Shown here piece by piece: positions 13,254-24,690 of a stretch of DNA of 64,000 bases. The stretch is from Rosellinia necatrix (Eukaryota > Ascomycota > Sordariomycetes > Xylariales > Xylariaceae), in NCBI GenBank assembly GCA_021209875.1, contig JAGYVD010000003.1, positions 5,456,001-5,520,000 of the forward strand, read 5' to 3'. Under the pieces are notes generated by a model. The model was given only the letters and a program-made list of their open reading frames with translations, did not search any database and was not told where the DNA came from. Position 1 is the first letter of the stretch. The number at the start of each line of letters is the position of its first letter. Both the position numbers and the translations under genes were made by a program.

Positions 13254-13279
13254 TTAAAACAAAACAAAACAAAACAAAA
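13254..13279. repeat. AAAAC microsatellite
   Basis: About five copies of the pentamer AAAAC in tandem, in AT-rich DNA. Confidence 0.8.
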
Positions 13280-13371
13280 ATAATACGTCTTAAATAAATT
13301 TACCCGGTTGTTTTTTAATATGATATTTTAATAAGTTAACCCGCTAATAATAAACGGAAGCCCGACGCCTA

Positions 13372-13409
<38 letters not shown>

Positions 13410-13412
13410 AAA
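13372..13412. repeat. T18-A23 palindromic homopolymer tract
   Basis: Eighteen T bases are followed directly by twenty-three A bases, a near-perfect inverted homopolymer. It ends about 30 bases downstream of the stop codon of the 2EXR-like gene. Confidence 0.9.
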
Positions 13413-13442
13413 GCGCATGAATTGATACCAACCACTCAATAC

Positions 13443-14886
13443 TCATGCACCCTCGGCCCTCCACCTAGCGATATTATATCTCTCCTGTTGGATGGAAGGG
13501 TCGTTGGGTAAATATTGAGCGGCCATATTGATGCTGTACTCGGCGATATCGATGTCGACCCGCGCCATGCGGTTGGCCGTGGCCATCCGGTAGCTCAGCT
13601 TCGCCGTCTGCACCGGCGTCGGCTCCCAATCCGTGCCGAAGACCTGGGCCGCCGCCGCCGCGCCCACGGCGACGGTGCACAGGGAGCTGGCGTAGTGGCG
13701 GGCCATCCCCGGGTCCGTGTGTTCGGTTTGGCGCATGATGCGCAGCGTGTTTGCCGCGAGGTTCGAGCCGAGTTGGAAGAAGACCTCCGTCAGGCTCTCG
13801 CTCCAGCTGTCGGGCGCCTCGGCTCTTATTTGTGGCCAGGTCTCGCTGTGGGCTAGCTGGGTCAGCCTGACCAGGGCCCTGTCCCAGGTCTCCGACGCCA
13901 TCTTGCTGTCGCCCGCGTCAAAGTATCTCTTCCCGAGCGCCTTCTGTTCTAACGTATCACGTAGAAGATCCTGGGGGTCTTTGATAGGGTCCTCTTCGAC
14001 CTCCTGCCTGATCGCCGCTGCCAATTCTGGATGGACATTGCCTACGACCTCAAACCAGGGAAAACCTCGCAGGTGCTTTCTGTAAGGCTGGAGAAGGCGC
14101 TCCTGTTGGAATATAAACAACGTCAGCACTTATATTCCTCCTGCTTAGCAGAATAGAGGCCGGGTTTAAGTCGCATGTAGCGGAAATTCATAATGGTCTT
14201 AACGAGGGGGGGGACAGCTCGCTTAACAAAAAAAAAAAAAGTGCATAACTTGCCTGGTTCGTAACATCAAGATAGTTAGGGGTCGGTGTGTCGGCAAATG
14301 GATTGTGGATGGTCACACGATGCGTGGACTGCGCCCCGAAGCGTGCCATGCCGCAACCGGCGAGGGCCTCACAGAAAAGGTCAAGGTCCCTCCCAAGGAT
14401 CATGAAGTGATGAGCAAACGATTCGTCGTCGGGTAGCTCGATGACATGGCTCATGACGTATCCCTTGAAAGCGTCCACGGTGGCCGCTCCCTCCGCAACG
14501 ACAGGGACCTGCTTCGGCATCAGGACGGAATCGACGTGCAAGCCGCGGACCACGAGCCGGACGAATAGGTTCTTCTTCACAAGGACGTCCACGGCGTGGC
14601 GGTAGATCTGGTGGTTGAGGAGGAGAATACCGATGTCGATCTTATGGCGCAGGAAAACGAAACGGGCCGGGATAATAGCCAGCTTCATCACCTCGTCGTA
14701 CGTCCCCTGTTGAGGAGGCCATGTGCACAGAATAACTTGGTAGATTTGATCCCGAACCTCCGGGGGCAAGTCCATGAAGCGGAACACCTGCGTAGCCATA
14801 GCGGGCATGATTTTTTGGAAGGTTGAGGGGTTGAGGTCTTCGGGGGACAGAAAAAGAAATCTCTCCCTCGGAAGGTTGTTTAACAA
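13443..14886 (-). CDS. 2EXR/F-box-like fungal protein
   Basis: Two exons (14886-14254 and 14102-13443) give 430 aa. The N-terminal segment FMDLPPEVRDQIYQVIL is the typical opening of fungal 2EXR and F-box-like proteins, which often work as substrate adaptors or have unknown roles. The remainder is a helical region without a catalytic motif I recognise. The intron must use a GC donor: the exon ends at CAG, the intron begins GCAAGT, and the acceptor ends CCAACAG. Only this choice keeps both frames in phase (0/0); GT alternatives nearby break the frame. The start could instead be one of the downstream ATG codons at about 14808 or 14799, directly before the conserved block. Confidence 0.75.
14103..14253 (-). 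other. GC-AG intron in the 2EXR-like gene
   Basis: 151 nt, donor CAG|GCAAGT, acceptor AACAG. It contains a 13-base T run near its 5' end. GCAAGT is the usual context of the minor GC donor class. Confidence 0.7.
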
Positions 14887-15951
14887 CTAACTGCTTGTAC
14901 CTGCCTACCTTCCATCCTGTTTGTTAGGTATGGTGAGGTGGTCTGTGGAGGGTGTCTCACTTCGCGCCATTGACAGCGCTACGGACTGTGTCACGGTCTG
15001 TCCAAGACGCGATAGGCAGCTTCAACAGGTGCTGGTTGTTCTTCTAATCGATTAAAATATAGGAAAATGGGGTGACGGAATTATCTGTTGAAGAGACAAC
15101 CATAGGTTGTTTGCAAGGGGGGGTACGCTTAACGGCACCAATAGAAGCTTAGTATAAATATGGCCTAATTATAACCACTCTCTGTCCTACACCCTGTGAG
15201 ATCTGAGGCGCTGTTTCAAAATTGGTGGCGTGTCAGATTCAAGTGTCGGATTTGGTGAGATTGTTAGACGCCACGTGAACTGAACCGATCCCCTGCACAT
15301 ATCCGCCAAAACAAATGCAGCGTTCGAGTTTGTTATATGAGCCCGACAAGTGAGCAGACCATCACCTCTTTTTCAGGATCGCCGGAAGAGACTTACTAAC
15401 GAAACTACTAGGAATCCGAAGTGTTGACGATAAGAGGGCCGCGTGACGACGTAATATAACAGACTCTCAATCCAAGCGCCAGGCCTTGGCGACAGGATAC
15501 AATGAGGCAGGCGGCCAGGTGCCGCCTCTGAAGTAGCACAGGTGTTATTGACGCGTGTCATCGCGGTATTGGGTGGCCCATAAGTGGCTTGCGACATTCA
15601 TTAGGCAACATGATTAGCAAGAGAGGACAAGCAAGGTGACAAGTGGTGACTTTCTTGATCTATCGATGAATTAAAGCCCTATATCCTTCTATTACCAGTC
15701 GGGCCATCTCTATCACAAACACTCGACTGCGGCTGGCGGTTGTGCCTTATTAGCGCGCGTCATTATTCATCCCACCGAAACGCCGTCCGCAATGCTTTAA
15801 AAACAGGTGCCTTGGCCTGGCGCTTCCATCCATCCCAAATGCTGTATCTCGGACCGATCATCCTGCCGTCAACGCCTGGGTTGTACAACAAAAACAAAAT
15901 CAGTAATATCTATACCACGAGACATCGAGGTGGCCCACTCGATCCTTCAAC
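14887..15951. other. Intergenic, no gene seen
   Basis: It separates two minus-strand genes. Nothing beyond short random frames was found. Confidence 0.4.
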
Positions 15952-18090
15952 TTAGGCAAAGCCTGCCTCGATCTTCTTTCCCTTGACGCTCTTCCACTCC
16001 ACAAATACGGCACCTAAGATGGCAACGCTTGCAAGTGCGGTGGCGACAATGAACGCCGTAGTCAGGGCATTGTTGTAAGAAAGAGTAACCGCGGGCACAA
16101 GCTCCGCAGGCAGCGTCTTCTGCAAGTTGGTAGTGCCAGCGCTAAGCACTATCTTCGGGTCGATGGATGGCACTCGGTGTCCCAATTCCTCGATGAGCTT
16201 GTTGTTGAACACATTGTTACCAACGGAAACGAAGAGGGCGCCACCCAGAGTCTGCATGAAAGCGATTACCGACGTGCCGACGGGAACATCCTTAATGTCA
16301 AGCACCGTCTGCACAGCGATCAGAGGCTGCTGGAGACTGAGACCAACGCCAACTCCGAAGATGATCTGGTAACCGATCCAAGTGCCCGAACCGGTATCCG
16401 GCGTCCAGGTGGTGAGTAGGCCACCGCCAATAGCCGCCAGGACGGTGCCAAGAATCATGAAGGGAGTGTAATATCCAAACGCCGTGATGAGACCGCCAGC
16501 GATAAGCGAGGCAACCACCACACTGAGGAGCATGGGAAGATTGCGGATACCCGAATCGACGGCCGAAGCACCCTGGACAGCCTGGAACCAAATCGGGATG
16601 TAGTAGATGAAGAGGAAGAACGCGGAGCCGATGCTGAAGGCGAAGAAGCTGCCGGCCATGACGGTGCGGTTCCGGAAGATGCGAGGAGGCACCGTAGCGT
16701 TTTCCTGTTGGTGCCATTGGATGTACAGGAAGACCAGCACCAGCACACCAAACACAACAAAGAGTCCAATGATCCGCCCGTTGTTCCATGGGTACATGGT
16801 GCCGCCCCACTGGAGCGCGAGCAAGAGAGATACGATCGCGGGGATGAAGATGAGCGTGCCGATGGGGTCGAAATGCATCAGGCGCTTCAGGAAAGGCTCA
16901 TGTGCCGGCTTCTTCTGTACCGGATCCGGGAAAAAGAGCGCGATGACAACTAGGGTCACGGCACCTACGGGGAGATTGATATAAAAGCACCATCGCCATG
17001 TCTAGAATCCCGCGTTAGCCCATACCGCAACACGAGACAAACTACTGCGGGCGCATGGATACGTACGACTTTGTCTGTGAACACACCACCTAGAAGCGGA
17101 CCGGCAACAGAGGCGACTCCGTAGACACCACCGATAAGGCCACTGCGGGAAAGTTAGCGAGGTTCAGCCGAGATAAGGTCAACGACAAGGCGCCTTACGT
17201 GTACAACGGTCGCTTAGCTAGCGGAACACTGTGCGCGAGAATCAGGAGGGCGCCAGAGAAGAGACCTGCAGCGCCCAGGCCAGCCACTGCTCTGCCGATA
17301 ATCAAGGTGACGGAGTTCTGGGCCACGCCACAGATCAGGCTGCCGACTTCGAAGATGAAGATGGCGGTGAGATAGACCCATTTGATGCTCAAAAAAGGTA
17401 TATAGCTTTCCGAAGAGAAGTTGGAGGGCGGCAGTCGTGAGAAGATAGGCTAATCGGCGTGTTAACCATGGCGGCATTGCTTTGTCACGTGCAAGAGGGA
17501 GGGGAAGGGGGAGGGGAAGGGGGACGGGGGACTGGCGTACCACTTCCATACCAGCCGACATCTGGAAGGCTGTGAAATGCATTGGTGATGGCGGGGATGG
17601 CCGTGGCAATGATAGAGTTACTATTCCCCGTCGTCAGTTTCTATTCAGGGCCGTCGTTAAGGGGGGGGGGAGGGCTGGCGGGAGAGACTCACTCTAGTGC
17701 AATGAGGAAAACACTGAGGCACAAGGCCAGCGAGATCAGGCCCAGCTTCACTCCGGTGGGATAATCACTACCATCCTCCCGGGTCTCGGTGGGCTTCAAT
17801 GCGGTGCCGTTCTGTGTCCGGGCGGTCTGGATCTGGGCCAGGTCCTCGATCTTCTCGTCATCTCCAGCGGCCACGCCCTCGGCGAGAATCGAGTTCCCCG
17901 AGCTGTCGGAGCCGGATGCGGCGTTGCCCTGACTGGACAGTGCAGATCGAGCGTCCTTCTCGTAGCCAACCATACTCGTCGCGCTCGAGGAGAGAGTGGG
18001 CTCCGCGGATGGGTTTGGAGCTTGTAACGCCATGGTCGGCGACTGTGGTCGGGGTGGTCGAGGTGGTCGAGGTGGTGTGTGTTCCGGCAT
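15952..18090 (-). CDS. DHA14-type MFS drug/toxin exporter, one-base frameshift
   Basis: Five exons (18090-17693, 17620-17541, 17449-17199, 17142-17067, 17001-15952) encode about 617 aa if one extra base is discounted. A long polar Ser/Pro-rich N-terminus precedes the membrane part. Family landmarks are [11 protein letters not shown] in helix 1, GWYGSAYLLT, the motif-A region [30 protein letters not shown] and the wide C-terminal helices. This is the 14-helix H+-antiporter group used for export of toxins and drugs. In exon 3, the frame of FGKLYTF and the frame of SIKWVYL differ by one base at a run of six A (17391-17396 on the plus strand). Removing one base gives the YTF-SIKWVYL continuity seen in the paralogue at 35.5 kb and makes every later phase close. 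This is a sequencing indel or an inactivating mutation. A second start (MALQAPN) lies 57 bases downstream. Confidence 0.83.
17488..17527. repeat. G-rich (GGGGAAGGGGGA) microsatellite inside an MFS intron
   Basis: Imperfect tandem of GGGGAA/GGGGGA units within the intron between exons 2 and 3 of the exporter; the transcript carries a C-rich pyrimidine tract. Confidence 0.7.
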
Positions 18091-21000
18091 GCAACGCCTC
18101 GATTTAGCTGGGTTGGCGTTCTGTCTATTCAGTGGAACGGGGCTTGGGAATTGACGCTGCTACTTCAACAGGTTGGGTTGACTTTGTTCTTCGGAATGCC
18201 TGAAACTGCAGTGGCCTGAGTAAGTTCCGGGAGCGTCGACGTTAAATAGAAGCAACGCGGGAGAGAATGCCAAACGTTGGGTAGGTAGACTACTTACACA
18301 ACGGAATAGGAAAAGTACTTCGGTACATAGCCCACATGGAGTCTCGGGTTCTGTAGAAGTCCGCAGTAGCGGCGTATGGCACGCGACGCAACGCTTTGAT
18401 TGGCTAAGCGGATAGTTATTCGGTCGCTGAAGCGCATGCCTGTAACTCCGCCGCTTTTTTATTACTAAGGTGCCCTTTTAGCAGCGCGCCATGCCGGGTC
18501 CGGCAATCTTTCACTGGATTCGGAAGCAACGTAATCTTTGATTGGTGGTTCAGCGCGACGGTACCTGCTAACGTTTCCAAAGTTCCAACCTTTTTCTTTC
18601 CACCATCTCCTTTTTTTTTTTTTTTTCCCTCTCCTCCCGCCTGGACTCGCCCAACGCGGGACCAGGGCGGATCTCCGCCGTGGAGAATCGAACCTTACAG
18701 CGGCCTCAGCCCCTGCCTCACTCGACTGCCATTTGTCAAAACGAAGGGAGTTATCATCATGCATCATTCTGACTATATGCGCCCGTGCTATGACATCCTC
18801 GTCCGCATACCTAAGTGCCTGGGTAGGCAGGTTTTTCGCCGGAGCACGATTCTCGTGATTCGTGTAATTGAAGATGTAACTAACTACCTGTTCTGGGTGT
18901 TGGCTAACCTTAGTTCAGAATGATTCTGCTCCGTCCAATTGGCAAATGACTGACTCATGGAGGCAAAGAACTTGCCCTGCGCCCCTTCGGCTACTCCTGA
19001 TTGTCCAATTGGACACGGATCTCTAGGTGCTGACCATCTTACTCAGTCTGTTCCTACATGATCAACGAGGCACGGCTGAGATGACACGTAAGTTGCAAGT
19101 TAGACATCTTATGTATGTAGGTAGAGTAGGGTCACTCGCTGACAAAGCACCAAACCGATTGATCTCAGGACAGATGAACCTAGGTCCCGAGTGTCTTGAG
19201 ACTCTGCCCCAAACTATCTTTCGGCGATGACCGATGTTGTTATAGTGAAGAGTTTTCTTACTCTTCATTTCTACGCGCGTCTATCTCGTACCTGCCCGGG
19301 TGGTGCATGCTGCATGAAATGGATTCCAGCGCTTCCTGGTTCCATTAGTTATTCATGATAATCATTCGTTTCCCAAGTCTGAGAAAAGGCGTGGTAGAAA
19401 GCTGAAACCAGAAGTTGGTGTGTGTGTCGCATCTGGCTCAACAATGAACCCACATCCCGACATTCTGGGCGCACGTGTTTTTGACCAAGTGCACTATTGC
19501 GCTAGCCTATCAGGTATTAGTGGCTAATTTAGGCACCCTCGAAGAGTCTACAAATGATGAGGGGTCGCGAGATTATTAGTGGAGGTAGATCTCGTGTAAA
19601 CAAAATGAGTCATGGTGATTCGATGAACATGGCGCGATGCAGGACCTGATTGAGGCAGCCTTTCCGTAACATGTCCCTTATCTATAGGGCCAGGGAATCA
19701 ACAACGTCTCGAAACAATTGGTACCTAGTGTAGGTAGTGAGACAATGCGGCGGACTACCTACCCAGTCCAGAAAGATCATGTAGGAACTCTGTAGGTGGT
19801 GGTTGCCATGGTAAATCCAGTGACAACACCCTCAAACCCCGAATCTCCCCTTCTGGGCTTAAGTAAGATATTGTTAGCATTGTTGACACAATCTCCGCCT
19901 ATAATCTCCGGTTGGGAACGGCAGAAATCAGGGAGTTGGAGTGGAGTACCGGGTTCGGATAGCGCCCGTCCGCTAGGGGCGGTCCAATCCAGGCCCCCGA
20001 TCTATGTTCACTACGTACCAGGGCAGCCAAGCGCTTTTTCTTGCCTCCGGCAACAAATACACTACCATGGCAACACCGATAGACGCTCGGACATAAGTTG
20101 TCGGCCGGGAAGGGCAATACCGGTACCCCGGCCTTGGTGTTATTATTGTCAGTGCATCTATCCTTCTTCCTCTTCCCACGTTTTCTCTTCCATTTATAAT
20201 CTGAAGGACTACTTCCTAGCGCATCATTGTCTACCCGAGTCCTTAGTCTTAGGTTTTCGCATCTTGTCACATAATTACACCATGTTTTGTGCACCGCGTT
20301 TCAATAGTACCTATATGCAGCGATGAGAATAGCCATGTCGTGGGGGCTGAAGAAGGGGGCCATACCTTCCTCCCTGCATATGTGCATATTTCACTCGGAA
20401 CCGCAGCAGCTGTCTGGTTTTTACAGCCTACCTACCTAGGGTACTATGTACCTATAATCTACCCCACGAACTAACTACCTAGATACCCGCTTCGTACCTA
20501 GGCACTAATCCCACGCCACTCTCCTCCTCTCGCAGCCTTTGATAGCTTCAATCGCCCTTGGATAACCGGTCGTAATTCTACTCTGCATATCTTTTGTTCG
20601 GTATATTATGTCGCCATAGCGACCACACAGTGCTATTACCAATATTCAGTATTATATAATCGCAGTATTCCAAGTACCTATGGACTACCTAGGTATGGAA
20701 CCGGCTCTGATTAATAACTATTGCACAGGTATTTATTGGTGGCTAGGGTCGCTCATCTTTTATGGCTGCGGGAGGATTGGTCCTCTGATATTTCCTCGGC
20801 AATCCTATAGCTGGGGAGCACTTGACATTTGATTGATGGAACGTAGCATTATACATTAGGCAGAAAGTGCCACTGGAAGCTGCTACTCCGAGCGCCTTAC
20901 GATATCCCACCTTTTGCAGCAGCTTTTCTGCAGCCTGACAGGGCAGTCTACCTAGACCAAGCACGCCCGCATAAGTCGTTTGGCTCAAATAACGTCTAGA

Positions 21001-21171
21001 GCTCCCTGGGGAAAGAGAACTCTCACAACATGTCCATTCATGCGATATTTGCGTTTCTACCATAGTGATTGCTGGCACTACTTACACGACGTTGAGACAT
21101 CGAAACTTGACCTTTCTTGTATCCAACCGCTTGGACTCTATGAAGGGCCGTGCTGGTAACGATGCCTTTGA
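18091..21171. other. Gene-poor 3-kb stretch
   Basis: The left end is the promoter region of the MFS gene. No frame shows recognisable motifs. There is a T run at about 18609-18626 and several TACCTAGGTA-like palindromes at 20440-20470 and 20680-20695. Confidence 0.4.
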
Positions 21172-23380
21172 ATGAGCCCACTAACGACCGTGGGACTGTT
21201 TTGCAGATACTTTAAAGATCTCCAGGCCACTGCCGCTCGTGAGCGGCGCCAACACACTGATGAGTATCCTGGTATGAGCGAAGATAAACTGTTTGCGGCG
21301 GCCTACCGACGTAAACATTGGGCACCGCAATCGTGTGTTGTCTGTGAAGGAGAGATCGATGCCAACTGTGAGGAGGCTGCTCGAGCATCCTGTGTTGAAA
21401 TCAACTGTGATGAGGGCCAACTGGTATCCAGGTGCCTTCTAGAGCCAAGAAAAAGCCCCAATTCGGACAAAATGCAAGGTCCAGAAATTTTCATCGGGCG
21501 CATGGCATCCAGGGACACGGTGATAAACTCGGGTGAACAGCGTGATCAGCTCGCTAGGTATGTCATGCCCAATCTGTTTGCCCGTTTTGACGGGTGCATT
21601 CCGCCGTCCACCACCGTCACAGCTTTAGCCAAACCCTCTACTTTTTCTCATCGATGGATTGGGCGTATCCCACGGGGATGGCGTTAGAAAGGTTACCAGT
21701 TTCCTTATGGAACTAGGTACTAATGCTGTCAATAATGACGTTGAGCTAAGAATTTGCCTTTTCAGCCGTCATTATCCCCGACTTACCACGGGAAATCATC
21801 TCGTGCTGATTCTGGAGATGAGGCCAGAACACGAAAACGACATTGCCATGTATATAGAAGGAAATCTATACACAGAAGATGGCTCGATTAAAAGCCGAAT
21901 TCAAGAGAAGGCGGCTGGTGTCTTTTGGTAGGTTGTCATCGCTGTTGCCATTCTCAATGCAGCATACGAGGAGGGCAAATCCATGCAGAAGACTCTGGAC
22001 AACGTACCGCCATGTTTGCCAGAAAGTTTTAGAACCATTTTGGGGAAAATCAACTCAGGTCATGCTGAGTTGATCAAAATACTATAGTGGATGCTTCTCA
22101 GCAGGCGGCCACTGACGCCAGAAGAGCTCTTCATTGGAGCTGTCAGCAAATCGCCTTCTCCTTACGAAACTGTCCGGCGGGATATCGCTAGTTCGTCTGA
22201 TGGCCTTATTGATATTCACAGATATGAGAGGGGCGAAGAATATATAGAGTTCACTCATGGGTTGGTCAGAGAATTCTTGCTTCAAAGTTTGAGGTTGGTG
22301 TGTCGATATCTCGATCTAGATCCAGCCGCTGTCGCAAACGGCCATGATAGTTTGTGGGCTTATTGCTGGTCTTATCTGGGACACTTGATTATCCTGTCTG
22401 TCGACAAAAAACGCAAAGGAAAGTTGCTTAGGATGCATCCATTTTTGGAGTATGCAACAGGCCACATTCTGAGCCATGCTGAAGAGGCACTGTCAAATGA
22501 AAAAGCAGGCTCCAGGTTAAAAGGCGACATTGCATTATGGTTAGCGGTACACGGTGACTGGTTGGATGGACTAAAAAGAGTCAGGAAGAGAACCACTGGC
22601 CGATGCAATTCCATCGGACGGGACGATGACGGACTCGTTCACATTTTAATACGTAATGGACACGCAAACTTGACTATGCTTGCCATTGATCAAGGCATCG
22701 AAATTAATGCACAAGTCGGAGTCCTCGGCAATGCACTGCACACCGCCTGCTACTTAGAACGCTATAAAATCGCCGAGTTACTTTTGAACAGAGGAGCTGC
22801 TATTGACGTACAAAACGACCAGGGCGCCACTGCATTACAACTTGCTTCTCTGTCTGGAGACTGCAGGTTGGTCAAATTACTTCTTCGTAAGAGGCGCTGC
22901 AATCGACGCACAAGACAGCATGGAAGTTACTGCATTGCAAGCCGCCTCCGCTGTTAGCCGCTATGAAACAGTTGAGCTACTTATCGAGCATGGGGCCGAT
23001 GTTAACATATAAAGTGGACGCTACGGCACCGCATTGCACGCCGCCTCTTCCTCTGGACATAAATACATAGTGAAGCTACTTCTCGAGAATGGGGCCGATG
23101 TTAATATACAAGGTGGACCCCACGGCACCGCATTACAGGCCGCCTCTAATAATGGCAACTACAAGACAGTAGAGCTACTTATTAAACATGGGGCCAATGT
23201 TGATGCACAAAGTGGACGCCACGGCACTGCATTACGAACTGCCTCCCGCTGCGGAAATAACGAAATAGTAAAGCTGCTGATGAAGCATGGGGGCTGATGT
23301 TAATGTAGAAAGCGGAGATCCCATTACTAGCCCAGTACAAGTCGCTTTATTTGAGAGGCATACGAAAATGTCAGGCCAAT
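21172..23380 (+). pseudogene. NACHT-ankyrin (NLR-like) gene, decayed
   Basis: Pieces in successive frames match the usual order of fungal NACHT-ankyrin proteins. A distal NACHT segment (LCIFSRHYP-like, here ICLFSRHYP, then LVLILE) lies at 21690-21930. A winged-helix-like segment WMLLSRRPLTPEELFIGAV follows at 22088, then a helical linker, then ankyrin repeats from about 22690 (GNALHTACYLERYKIAELLL; GADVNIQGGPHGTALQAAS). In-frame stops occur at 21929 (TAG), 22085 (TAG) and 23010 (TAA). Two frameshifts lie near 22886 and in the G5 run at 23289-23293. At 23010, the next repeat has Gln at the stop position. Intact relatives act in incompatibility or immunity-like sensing. The N-terminal effector domain could not be identified. 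Confidence 0.75.
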
Positions 23381-23603
23381 AGATCACATAGCGAGGTACC
23401 AGCTACCTTAGGGGGTAGCTTTAAGGGCATAATTGTGTATACAAGGACTGAAGGCCTCCCACTTAGATGGTAGGCCCAGGAATCAATGATATTGAGCCCT
23501 ACCCCTATACTTGGCTATCTACCTGCTACCCAGCTGCTACCTCATAGTGACTAGACCTCACTCTGGGCAATCCTAACATGACAGAAAACCGCCCGGATAC
23601 TCT

Positions 23604-24690
23604 TTGGAAACGGGGCCACCCATCCTCACAAGGCTAGTAAACCTGCCCAAACTGAACAAAATATCACGCCGGCGTATAGCGACCGAAATTTTTCGGTTGT
23701 TCCTCTTACAAGTACACGAGATAATTACGGCCCTCGCCAGCCTGAACTTCGAACTGCGACAGAGCTCTTCGAGTATACGCACGAAAATTCAGCAGTTGTT
23801 GATCAGGTGAATCTAGAACAACAGTCAAGAGTTCTACCAGATCAGATGACATATTCCGATTTTGTTAAATTTTCGACTAATGAGAACTTCGTCATCGCTT
23901 TTGCCGAGGATATACTCAATCAAGTTCAAATTCGTGATCAGGGTGTCTTGAGATGTCTATTAGGGCGTGTACCGAACCTGTTGAAGAGCTTTGCTCTTCA
24001 AATGGAATGCAAAGCCCAGACTCCAGACTATCTAGAAATATCTTTGTTTATTTATAGGCACGCCGGGTGAGTTAAACGATCTCTAGCGCTCTGTTAGGAC
24101 ACGCTGATGTTGACTGGCTATAGACGCATCACTGAAAGCTTCAAGCAGGCATTTTCGGCTGAAGATGGTAGCTGCTCGGAAGTTGAAAGACAACGAGATG
24201 CTAAAGTCTCTTTCAAACAGAGCATGGAACGGCTTTTAAATGATCCCATCTCCGCAACACCCGAGGTTCCAAAGCAGATAAACCCAGCCCCCAGCCCTAC
24301 TCCTTAGTATGCCCGATGGAAATCCTAGCTCAGCCAGGGGTTCACCCAAAGTTCAGAATATTTCTTCGCCCAGCAACTCAGAATCACAGAATCAAGATGC
24401 TGAGCAGTCATCGCTTGGTTGGAGCTTACATGGCCCGGGAAATGAAATAGAAGATTCATCAATTTCGACAGCTCCCTCAAATCTAACGGCATCATCATCG
24501 GTTGGCTCGAGTGTCAATTTAGCTAAGGATCTTGATTCGGAGAAAAGAAGAACGGATAAGCCAAAAAAAATTCCGCTCCACCGGAAGACGCATCTTCATC
24601 ATCCAACGAAAACCATGCACGGCCAACAGTTCCAAATATACGCAAGAAAGATCGCCCGCGGCGCTTATGGAAGGCTTAACACGTAACTCG
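23604..24690 (+). pseudogene. Possible further fragment of an NLR-like gene
   Basis: Frames at 23735-24067, 24107-24304 and 24309-24683 show non-random protein-like composition (helical, charged, then a Ser-rich linker), but each ends at a stop and they do not join through clear introns. The order of helical region then Ser-rich linker resembles the N-terminal part of fungal ankyrin/NLR-like proteins. This resemblance is weak, and the call rests mainly on lying just downstream of the NACHT-ankyrin relic. Confidence 0.35.

Larger units (their letters stand above)
10641..13442. other. Gene-poor stretch with AT-rich right end
   Basis: No gene can be supported here. Short frames on both strands are in shuffled-looking composition without family motifs. 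From about 13120 the sequence turns AT-rich and includes an AAAAC repeat and the T18A23 tract, perhaps decayed mobile DNA, though no element boundary or protein relic is visible. Confidence 0.45.

Noticed and set aside
18661..18720. tRNA-like box GGTTCGATTC on the minus strand
   Set aside because: The flanks do not form a 5-bp T stem and no D arm or anticodon arm could be folded.
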